Shown: in pieces, positions 55,175 through 62,283 of the stretch | How the letters are laid out: each line of letters opens with the position of its first letter | Position numbering within the stretch: position 1 is the first letter of the stretch | Assembly: GCF_900129045.1 (NCBI RefSeq) | Contig: NZ_FQTX01000005.1 | Location: 1-64,000, forward strand | Direction: 5' to 3' | Origin: Bifidobacterium merycicum DSM 6492 | Lineage (GTDB): Bacteria > Actinomycetota > Actinomycetes > Actinomycetales > Bifidobacteriaceae | Length of the DNA: 64,000 bases | Notes under the pieces: generated by a model | What the model was told of the DNA's origin: nothing | Database searches by the model: none | The model's input: only the letters and a program-made list of their open reading frames with translations | Program-made: the position numbers and the translations under genes

Positions 55175-56596
55175 GTGAATTTCGAAGTATGGCCGGAGGC
55201 CTTGGAACTAGGCAGGATGTTCGCCGCGGAAGGCTATGAACTGGCCTTGGTGGGTGGCCCGGTACGCGACCTGCTGCTGCATCGGCGCAGCCATGATCTT
55301 GATTTCTGCACGTCGGCGCGCCCCGAACAATTCGAGCCGATCCTGCGCAGGTTCGGGCATGACGGTTTCTGGGATATGGGCCGCAAATTCGGCACGCTGG
55401 GTGCGATGCGCCGGCGCCCCGACGGCACCGAAGTGCAGGTGGAGGTCACCACATACCGCACGGACGCATACAATCCGGATTCACGCAAACCAGAAGTGGC
55501 GTACGGCGACACGCTGGAAGGCGACTTGTCACGCCGTGACTTCACGGTGAACGCCATGGCGTTGCGCGTACCCGACCTGGAATTCGTGGACCCGTTCGGC
55601 GGTGCCAACGATTTGGCCAAGGGAATACTGCGCACGCCGGTCGACCCGCGCCAATCCTTCGACGACGATCCGCTGCGCATGATGCGTGCGGTGCGGTTCG
55701 TGGCCCAGCTGGGCTTCACCATCGAAGCCGAAACCGCCGAAGCGATGTACGACATGACCGATCGCATCCGTATCGTCTCCGCCGAACGCGTGCGCGACGA
55801 ACTGACCAAGATGCTGCTGTCCGACCGTCCGCGTGCCGGTATCGAAGCGCTGGTGGAATCCGGCCTGGCCGACATCGTGTTCCCTGAGATTCCCGCACTG
55901 GAACTGCAGATCGACGAACATCACCGCCACAAGGACGTGTTCGAACACACCATGATCGTGCTCGACCGTGCGGTCGCGTTGGAAACCGACGACGACGGTC
56001 CCGTGCCGCGCCCGGACCTGACGCTGCGCCTCGCCGCGCTGATGCACGACATCGGCAAACCGAAGACCAGAAGGTTCGAGGCGGGCGGCAAGGTCAGCTT
56101 CCACCATCATGATGTGGTGGGCGCGAAACTGACCCGCAAACGCCTGCGCGCGCTCCACTTCGACCATCACATGGTCGAGGACGTCAGCGAACTGGTGAAC
56201 CTGCACCTGCGTTTCCACGGCTACGTGGACGAGCCGTGGACGGATTCTGCCGTGCGCCGTTACGTGAAGGACGCCGGGCACCTGTATGAACGTCTGAACC
56301 GCCTGACCCGCGCCGACGCGACCACGCAGAACCGTCGCAAGGCGATGGTGTTCTCCAGTGCGATGGACGAGATGGAGGATCGCGTGCGCGAGCTGAAGAA
56401 GAAGGAGGACTTCGACGCGATCCGCCCGGACATCAACGGCAACGAGATCATGGACCTGCTGGGGCTTGAACCCGGTCCGATGATCGGCAAGGCGTACAGG
56501 CACATGCTCGACTACCGTCTTGATAACGGCCCGGTGGACCATGATGTCGCGGTGGCCGAGCTGCGGCGCTGGTACGCCGAACAGCAGGAGGCGTGA
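55175..56596 (+). CDS. cca: CCA tRNA nucleotidyltransferase
   Basis: A 473-residue class II nucleotidyltransferase that builds or repairs the CCA end of tRNAs. The head has LVGGPVRDLLLHRRSHDLDFCTS (metal-binding DLD) and RRDFTVNAMAL. The neck has DPLRMMRAVRFVAQLGF. An HD domain follows (EHTMIVLDRA; LMHDIGKPKTR), as in actinobacterial members. The start is GTG 55175, preceded by GGGAAAGG. tRNA-Thr in this window does not encode its CCA, so this activity is needed. Confidence 0.94.
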   Translation: MNFEVWPEALELGRMFAAEGYELALVGGPVRDLLLHRRSHDLDFCTSARPEQFEPILRRFGHDGFWDMGRKFGTLGAMRRRPDGTEVQVEVTTYRTDAYNPDSRKPEVAYGDTLEGDLSRRDFTVNAMALRVPDLEFVDPFGGANDLAKGILRTPVDPRQSFDDDPLRMMRAVRFVAQLGFTIEAETAEAMYDMTDRIRIVSAERVRDELTKMLLSDRPRAGIEALVESGLADIVFPEIPALELQIDEHHRHKDVFEHTMIVLDRAVALETDDDGPVPRPDLTLRLAALMHDIGKPKTRRFEAGGKVSFHHHDVVGAKLTRKRLRALHFDHHMVEDVSELVNLHLRFHGYVDEPWTDSAVRRYVKDAGHLYERLNRLTRADATTQNRRKAMVFSSAMDEMEDRVRELKKKEDFDAIRPDINGNEIMDLLGLEPGPMIGKAYRHMLDYRLDNGPVDHDVAVAELRRWYAEQQEA

Positions 56597-56651
56597 TTTA
56601 CCGCGACCGCGGCCGGCAGACGATGTAAGCCGAAAGACGGTGAGTACGACG

Positions 56652-56684
56652 AAGCCCCTTCCCGTTCATGCGGGAAGGGGCTTT
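56652..56684. terminator. Terminator between cca and LytR_C gene
   Basis: A perfect 13-bp stem AAGCCCCTTCCCG / CGGGAAGGGGCTT with a 6-base loop, between convergent genes; T-rich on the plus strand. Confidence 0.85.
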
Positions 56685-56707
56685 CCATATGTGCCTGTGA
56701 TGCCCGA

Positions 56708-57340
56708 TCAGTTGACCGCGGTATGCTCGGACGCCTTCGGCAGACCGAGCTTGTTCATCTCGTCAACCGTCTTGCAGCCTTCGAAATCCTTGATCTTGTC
56801 GCCCTGCTTCTTGACGTCGCGCTCCTTGTTCAGATCGTTGAACGTGGCGCCGAGCACCACATCGACCAGACGATCCTGACGGTCGTCCATCACCATGACG
56901 GCATCCTTGAAATACGCGTTCAACGTATAGGCCGGGTTGATGGCGTTCACGCCGAAGTAGATGGTGGTGCGATTGACCTTCGAGCTGGGGTAGTTGTCGA
57001 TCGTCACCACATTGAACTGACGGTCCTGCAACGCCTCGCCGACGGCCTTGGCCAAGCCGGCGAACTCGGTGCCGTTGCGCACGCGCACGGGCACGGTGTT
57101 GTTGTCGGCCCACTTCATGGCGCTGCCGTCCGCGTTCTTCGCGGCGCAGGGAACCGCCTGGCCGTAATTCGGCTGGGCGACGGTCTTCGTATTGCTTTCG
57201 AAGGTGATCACCTTGAAGGAAACCAGGCAGGATACGACCAAAGCGATTACGAGAATCACTGCTGTGATGGTGAACACCGTCGTCTGACGGCGACGAATAT
57301 ACGCTTTGCGGGCTGCACGTTCGTCATACGGCTCAGTCAT
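56708..57340 (-). CDS. LytR C-terminal domain membrane protein
   Basis: A 210-residue protein with a basic cytosolic N-terminus, one membrane helix (TVFTITAVILVIALVVSCLVSF) and an outer LytR_C domain (VPVRVRNGTEFAGLAKAVGEALQDRQFNVV, residues about 83-112). LytR_C domains occur on wall-polymer transferases and as stand-alone proteins; the role here is unknown. Its start overlaps the ispE stop by 4 bases. Confidence 0.82.
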   Translation of the reverse strand: MTEPYDERAARKAYIRRRQTTVFTITAVILVIALVVSCLVSFKVITFESNTKTVAQPNYGQAVPCAAKNADGSAMKWADNNTVPVRVRNGTEFAGLAKAVGEALQDRQFNVVTIDNYPSSKVNRTTIYFGVNAINPAYTLNAYFKDAVMVMDDRQDRLVDVVLGATFNDLNKERDVKKQGDKIKDFEGCKTVDEMNKLGLPKASEHTAVN

Positions 57341-58281
57341 TGCGTTGTCCCTTCGCTTCGGAATGCTGTTTCACTGTATCTCGTTACCGTGACGCTCACG
57401 GATGGTACCGCGGGTGCGTTCGCGGCGATGATGCGGTCGACACTGGCATTGCGTTTCCAAGTCTCGATCACCGCCTGTCGGATGGCGGGCGTGGGTGTGA
57501 AGGCGATGACCGACGGACCCGATCCGGACACGAACGCATGGGATGCGCCGGCCGCCAAGGCGTCGTCGATGGCTTTGCCGCTGCGCGGGTGCAGGCTGAT
57601 GGCGGCGTTCTGCAAGTGATTCGCATCACCCGGCTTGGCTCCGATCTGATCGAAGGCCGCATAGACTTCGGGGGTGCTCAGCTGCGACTGGTAGGCGCCC
57701 ACCAACAGCGGGCCGGCGAAACCACGGTTGCACAGATCCTCCGCCTCGTCGGAATCGGGGGAGTAGATGCTGATGCGTTCCCCGTACCCGGTGCCGTGCG
57801 CGTAGCCGCCGGCGACGCAGAACGGCATGTCGGCGCCCAGCGTGGAGGCGACCTGCTGCAGTTTCTCCACAGGCCAGTGAAGATCCCATAATTCGTTCAG
57901 GCCGAGAATCGTTGCGGCCGCGTCGACGGAACCGCCGGCAAGACCGCCGCCCACGGGAATACGCTTCGTGATGGAGATGCCGACGTTCGGCTCACGCCCG
58001 GCCGCCTCGGCCATGGCGAACAAGGCGAGCACCGCGTGATTGCGGCGCATATCCGCCTGCGATGAGGCCAGATCGCCCAGATGCGTGCCATCGAGCTCCA
58101 AGGAGAATCCCGCGTCCGCCGCCTTCTCCGTGACGGTGACGGTATCCGTCAGGCTGACGGCGCAATAAATGGTGTCGAGCTCATGCCGCCCGCCCCATTC
58201 GCTGCGGGATTCGCCCACTTCAAGCGTGAGATTCGTTTTCGCGGGGCATTCGACGACGACGCTGCGTGGGGTTTCACTCAT
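57337..58281 (-). CDS. ispE: 4-diphosphocytidyl-2-C-methyl-D-erythritol kinase
   Basis: A 314-residue GHMP kinase of the non-mevalonate isoprenoid pathway. Key motifs are VECPAKTNLTLEVG near the start, the ATP loop IPVGGGLAGGSVDAAA and SGSGPSVIAF in the C-terminal part. It starts 4 bases inside the rsmA end, giving an rpf-like/rsmA/ispE operon, the common actinobacterial arrangement. Presence of the MEP pathway in this organism is inferred from this gene only. Confidence 0.88.
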   Translation of the reverse strand: MSETPRSVVVECPAKTNLTLEVGESRSEWGGRHELDTIYCAVSLTDTVTVTEKAADAGFSLELDGTHLGDLASSQADMRRNHAVLALFAMAEAAGREPNVGISITKRIPVGGGLAGGSVDAAATILGLNELWDLHWPVEKLQQVASTLGADMPFCVAGGYAHGTGYGERISIYSPDSDEAEDLCNRGFAGPLLVGAYQSQLSTPEVYAAFDQIGAKPGDANHLQNAAISLHPRSGKAIDDALAAGASHAFVSGSGPSVIAFTPTPAIRQAVIETWKRNASVDRIIAANAPAVPSVSVTVTRYSETAFRSEGTTQ

Positions 58282-59192
58282 GCGAGGTCCTCCGTGCCCG
58301 TGCCTTCCGCGGTTCCGGTGCTGGATTCCATGGCCTTGGCCAAGGCCATGAACTCGTCGATAGTGAGCGTCTCGCCGCGGCGGGTCGGATCGATGCCTGC
58401 GGCCTTGAAGGCTTCGGCGGGCACGATCTTCTTCAGGGCCGCGTGCAAGGTCTTGCGACGCTGGCCGAAAGCCGCGTCGATCAGCGCGAACGTGTGCTCA
58501 CGCAGCTCCTGCGGGCGGGGCGTATCGAAACGACGGAAATGCACGAGCGCGGAATCCACGTTCGGCGCAGGCCAGAACACGTTGCGTCCGATCGTGCCCA
58601 CACGCTTGGCTTCGCCATACCAGGCGAGCTTCACGCTCGGGGTGCCGTAGATCTTGTTGCCGGGGGTTGCGGCCAGACGGTCGGCGACCTCCTTCTGCAC
58701 CATGACGAGGAAGGAATCGAGATTATCGAAGCGTTCCAGCAGCGTCAGCAGGATCGGTGTGGCCACGTTGTACGGCAGATTCGCCACCAGGGTGAACGGT
58801 TTGCCGTCCGCGAACTCCGGCAGCGTTTCCGGGCCCACGGTGAGCGCGTCACGGTTGACGACGGTCAGACGGCCGGAAGCATCCGGCATGAATTCGCCCA
58901 CGGTCTGCGGAAGACGTTCGGCCAGCGGAGGGTCGATCTCCACGGCGGTCATGGTGGCGCCGGTCTCCAGGATCGCCAATGTCAGCGATCCGAGCCCTGG
59001 ACCAACCTCCAGCACATGCGTATCGGGCTGAACATGCGCTTCACGCACGATACGCCGGACGGTGCCGGGGTCGATGACGAAGTTCTGCCCGAACTTCTTG
59101 GTCGGGCTTACGCCGGCCTCGTCGGCGATGCGTCGGATGTCGGCGGCGCCGAGAAGATGCGCGGTCGGTTCGGTGTCGGGAATATCGGTCAT
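58278..59192 (-). CDS. rsmA: 16S rRNA dimethyladenosine transferase
   Basis: A 304-residue KsgA-family enzyme that dimethylates A1518 and A1519 of 16S rRNA. Motifs: KKFGQNFVID, SAM-binding LEVGPGLGSLT, and the adenosine-binding NLPYN. It lies directly downstream of the Rpf-like gene. Loss gives kasugamycin resistance in other bacteria. Confidence 0.94.
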   Translation of the reverse strand: MTDIPDTEPTAHLLGAADIRRIADEAGVSPTKKFGQNFVIDPGTVRRIVREAHVQPDTHVLEVGPGLGSLTLAILETGATMTAVEIDPPLAERLPQTVGEFMPDASGRLTVVNRDALTVGPETLPEFADGKPFTLVANLPYNVATPILLTLLERFDNLDSFLVMVQKEVADRLAATPGNKIYGTPSVKLAWYGEAKRVGTIGRNVFWPAPNVDSALVHFRRFDTPRPQELREHTFALIDAAFGQRRKTLHAALKKIVPAEAFKAAGIDPTRRGETLTIDEFMALAKAMESSTGTAEGTGTEDLA

Positions 59193-59206
59193 CGTAAAGC
59201 CTTCGA

Positions 59207-60769
59207 TCAGTACCAGTTATGCTGCATCCACCATTGTTTGGCCTGGCTCGGACTGCCATAGCGTCCAGCAATATAGGACAAGCCCCAGTCAATCTGAACC
59301 GCGGCATCGTCCCTGTATCCGGCGCCCATCTTATCCGGCGGCAGGGCCTGCGGGATGCCGTACGCGCCGGAATACGCGTTCTCCGCGTTCCATAGCCAGC
59401 TCGACTCATGGTTCCAGATCCACACGAGGGCGTCCCAATCCGCGCCGGTCCAGCCTCGCTGGGCGGCCGCGGCGGCGGCATACGCCTGCGCCTGGGCTAC
59501 GCTGGGGTGCCATAGGCGGCCGCTGGTGGACGAACCGCTGCCCTGGTTATTGTTCGTGCTCTGGTTCGGCTTCTGGGTCGTGTTCTGGCTGTTGTTCTGA
59601 TTGTTGTTCTGGTTCTGGTTGGTGTTCTGACTCGGTTTTTGGGTCGTCTGCCCGCTGTTTTGGTTTTGGTTCTGGTTGTTCTGATTCTGGTTCGTGTTCT
59701 GGTTCTGGTTGTTCTGGCTCGTGCTCTGGCTGTTGTTGGTATCGCCCTTCGACGTCGAATCGGACTTGGCATCCGACTTGTTCTTGTCGGCATCGGCATC
59801 GCTCTTGGCATCATCCTTCTTCGAGGAATCCGAATCGCTGTTCGTCGTATCGGAGTCCTTGCCGGAAGCCTTATCGGAACCATCGCCGGAACCCTTGTCG
59901 TCGTCATCGGTCGCAGCCTTCGCCGGTCCGACCGCCACGACCTGATTCACCGACGCCTTGGTGGTGGTCTCGCTCTCCAACGTCTCGCTGCTGGAAACGC
60001 CGTCGACATAGGTCACGTTGTATGTCTGCTGGATTTCGCCGTTCTCACCCTGCTGGCGGATCACCGTCTCGCCGGGCTGCAGCGAGGAATCCACGATGGT
60101 CTGCGTCTCGAACGGGACGACCTTGGTGCGCGTCTCCTGCCCATGCGTCACGCGCTGCACGCGCAGCACGGTCTGCGAACCGCTCTCCGTGACGCTCACC
60201 TTATCTTCCTTGCCCACGGTGATGCCCTTGGAATCCAGGATCGAAGCGGCGGGAAGCTTGCCGTTCGGCGCCTGCGAGCTCTTGCCGTCGGCCACCACGG
60301 TGACCGGTCCCTTACGGTTGATCACCATGCCGCCGGTGAGCTGCTTGTAGACGTTATCGATGTTGACGGTGATGCTGGACGCCTTGCTCTCGTTCGCCTT
60401 GAAGAAGCCGATCAGTTGATCGGCGCTGTCCGCCACGGTCCAGAACGGAATCTCCTCGCCGTCGACGTTCACCGTGGTCTGATAGGCGCTGCGCACAGTG
60501 ACGACCGCATGATCGGCCAGCGTGCCGCCGGACGTGGATTGCACCAGATCATGCGATTTGACGCTGATGCCTTGCTCCTCCAGCAGACGGTCGACGGTCA
60601 TGGCATAAGTGGCCACCATGGTGGTTTTGCCGTTGACGTTCAGCGCGACGGCCTTGCGCGTGGTCAGTGCGAACGTCGCCACCGCCATCGCGGCGACCGT
60701 GATCGCGCAGACGGCGACACGAACGCGACGCATTTTCATGAACCGTTGCGGTGTCCATCTCCGTGCCAT
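59207..60769 (-). CDS. Rpf-like secreted protein with G5 and lysozyme-like domain
   Basis: A 520-residue envelope protein in the position of rpfB. It has an N-terminal membrane anchor or signal (VRVAVCAITVAAMAVATFAL), DUF348-type repeats (NVNGKTTMVATYAMTVDRLLEEQGI), a G5 domain (residues about 180-260, VVPFETQTIVDSSLQPGE), a long Asp/Ser then Asn/Gln-rich linker and a lytic-transglycosylase/Rpf-like end. That end has the likely catalytic Glu in WIWNHESSWLWNAENAYSGAYGIPQ. It probably cleaves peptidoglycan. I chose ATG 60769 with GGAAAGAGG upstream; the frame extends to 60883. Confidence 0.85.
   Translation of the reverse strand: MARRWTPQRFMKMRRVRVAVCAITVAAMAVATFALTTRKAVALNVNGKTTMVATYAMTVDRLLEEQGISVKSHDLVQSTSGGTLADHAVVTVRSAYQTTVNVDGEEIPFWTVADSADQLIGFFKANESKASSITVNIDNVYKQLTGGMVINRKGPVTVVADGKSSQAPNGKLPAASILDSKGITVGKEDKVSVTESGSQTVLRVQRVTHGQETRTKVVPFETQTIVDSSLQPGETVIRQQGENGEIQQTYNVTYVDGVSSSETLESETTTKASVNQVVAVGPAKAATDDDDKGSGDGSDKASGKDSDTTNSDSDSSKKDDAKSDADADKNKSDAKSDSTSKGDTNNSQSTSQNNQNQNTNQNQNNQNQNQNSGQTTQKPSQNTNQNQNNNQNNSQNTTQKPNQSTNNNQGSGSSTSGRLWHPSVAQAQAYAAAAAAQRGWTGADWDALVWIWNHESSWLWNAENAYSGAYGIPQALPPDKMGAGYRDDAAVQIDWGLSYIAGRYGSPSQAKQWWMQHNWY
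59540..59750 (-). repeat. Low-complexity Asn/Gln-coding repeats
   Basis: Irregular repeats of the codon pair for Asn and Gln (AACCAG-type units), interrupted by TTQKPSQN and TTQKPNQS segments, encode the linker of the Rpf-like protein. Length variation by slippage is likely. Confidence 0.75.
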
Positions 60770-60883
60770 ATACAACCTCTTTCCTGACCCGCCGTCACTG
60801 GCGTTCGGGCATACCGCGCCCAATCTTAATGGCAGGAAGTGATGTCTCCCTCGGGAAACGACGAGTGTGAGCCATTTCACCAC

Positions 60884-61063
60884 AAAAAAGAAACCCCGCC
60901 TGAATGAGGCGGGGTGAAAGAAGAAAGAGGGGGCGGGAGAGAAGGGGAATGTTCCCGCCCCCTCTTAGGGGCAGAACAGATTAGGGGGATGCTCTGCCCC
61001 ATATTTGGAAGGGCCGAATTAGGGGGTGAGGCCCTTCACTCTTACTCGAGCGACGTATATGTC
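60884..61063 (-). ncRNA. 6C-like small RNA with C-run loops
   Basis: Read on the minus strand, after a -10 TATAAT come three hairpins: GAAGGGCC / GGCCCTTC with a loop containing ACCCCCTAAT (about 61010-61040); GGGGCAGA / TCTGCCCC with a loop containing TCCCCCTAAT (about 60967-61000); and GAGGGGGCGGGA / TCCCGCCCCCTC with loop ATTCCCCTTCTC (about 60928-60966). A terminator (60894-60914) with TTTCTTTTTT closes it. The two CCCCCTAAT loops resemble the actinobacterial 6C RNA, though with five C rather than six. No protein frame is supported. Confidence 0.65.
60894..60914 (-). terminator. Terminator of the 6C-like RNA
   Basis: Stem CCCCGCCT / AGGCGGGG with a 5-base loop, followed on the minus strand by TTTCTTTTTT. 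Confidence 0.88.
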
Positions 61064-61069
61064 CCCCCT

Positions 61070-61075
61070 ATTATA
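61070..61075 (-). promoter_or_regulatory. -10 element of the 6C-like RNA
   Basis: A perfect TATAAT on the minus strand, 15 bases after the tRNA-Thr 3' end. No matching -35 was seen, but the distance to the first hairpin fits a start near 61063. Confidence 0.55.
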
Positions 61076-61090
61076 CCCCGTGAGGGGGAG

Positions 61091-61164
61091 AGCCTCTTGT
61101 CGGGATCGAACCGACGACCTGCCGCTTACAAGGCGGCCGCTCTGGCCATCTGAGCTAAAGAGGC
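61091..61164 (-). tRNA. tRNA-Thr (anticodon UGU)
   Basis: A 74-base cloverleaf: acceptor GCCTCTT / AAGAGGC, D-arm GCTC / GAGC, anticodon arm GCCGC / GCGGC with loop CTTGTAA (anticodon TGT), T-arm GTCGG-TTCGATC-CCGAC and discriminator T. CCA is not encoded. Confidence 0.95.
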
Positions 61165-61223
61165 GGTGTGCGTTTCAGCACACAGACATTGAGAAGCATA
61201 TCAGTTCCACCGGATGGAAACGC

Positions 61224-62201
61224 TTACTTATCTGCTGAAGGGGTAATCGGCTTGCCGTTTTCGCCGATCGACGGCATCGTGCCTTCGACGCCGACCTTGT
61301 CCTCAGCGATGCCCAAGGCCGCCAGAAGACTGGTCTTGGTGTCGGAATACACGGACTGGGATTGGTTCATATCCCAGAACTTTCCGTTGATCGTGACGGT
61401 GGGCGTGGTCATCTGCCCCTTGAGATCGCCGGACGTGTTCCACAGCTCGCTGCGCTTCGGCGTGTACGTGTCGATGGCGTCCAGCCAAGCAGTGTACTTG
61501 TCGGTGACCGCCGCGTCGGCGACCGTCTTCGACACGCCGGCCTTGGTGGCCTGCTGCTTCATCTGGTCGTCGGAGGTGGTGACGCCGGAGTTCTCGGCGG
61601 GCTGGAAGTCATCGGCGTACATGTTCGAGATGAAGCCGAGGATGTGGTTCGGATCGTCGTCATGCTCGGTGATGTACAGCAGCATGTTCGCGGCCCTGGT
61701 GGAGTAGTTGTCCTTGCTCCAACGGTCGCCGAACGACATGGGGTGCAGCTCGAGGTTCACCTGACCGGCATCGAGCATCTTCTCCAAGGTCGGATCGACC
61801 AGACGGTTGAAATTGCCGCAACCGGAGCACATGAAGTCCATGTAGACGGCCACGGTGGGTGCCCCCGCGACCTTCTTGCCCACGCCGTCCTTCGAAAGCA
61901 GGATGCCGCCCTTGCTGTTCGCGGTGGAAGGCTTGTTCTTGACACTTTGCAGCTGATCGTAGGCCTGCTGGACGGTCAGATTGCTGGCGTTGCTGCTTTC
62001 CGAGGACTTGCTCTTCCACGGTTGCCAGATGGCGAGGACGATCACCGCGACAAGTGCGACGATGACCGCCAGGACACACGCGCCGATGATGGTCTGCTGG
62101 CGGCGTTCCTTGGCCGCCTGTTCTGCGGCGGCCTTGGCTGTGGCTTCGTTGGCTGCGCGGCGTTCGGCACGGGATTGACGGTGGTTGCCCATATTGGACA
62201 T
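61224..62201 (-). CDS. Membrane-anchored DsbA-like thioredoxin-fold protein
   Basis: A 325-residue protein with a basic N-terminus, one membrane helix (IIGACVLAVIVALVAVIVLAIW, residues about 38-59) and an extracytoplasmic DsbA/thioredoxin-4 domain. The redox motif is CSGC in MDFMCSGCGNF (about residue 125) and the cis-Pro loop is TTPTVTING. Likely role: disulfide formation or isomerisation in secreted proteins. It is separated from tRNA-Thr by 59 bases. Confidence 0.88.
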   Translation of the reverse strand: MSNMGNHRQSRAERRAANEATAKAAAEQAAKERRQQTIIGACVLAVIVALVAVIVLAIWQPWKSKSSESSNASNLTVQQAYDQLQSVKNKPSTANSKGGILLSKDGVGKKVAGAPTVAVYMDFMCSGCGNFNRLVDPTLEKMLDAGQVNLELHPMSFGDRWSKDNYSTRAANMLLYITEHDDDPNHILGFISNMYADDFQPAENSGVTTSDDQMKQQATKAGVSKTVADAAVTDKYTAWLDAIDTYTPKRSELWNTSGDLKGQMTTPTVTINGKFWDMNQSQSVYSDTKTSLLAALGIAEDKVGVEGTMPSIGENGKPITPSADK

Positions 62202-62283
62202 GCGTGCTCCTTTGTCTTATGTTCGCTCCGTGCCCAGTGTAGTCCACGGAACCATGAAAACGATATCGTGATTGGGGAACAGA

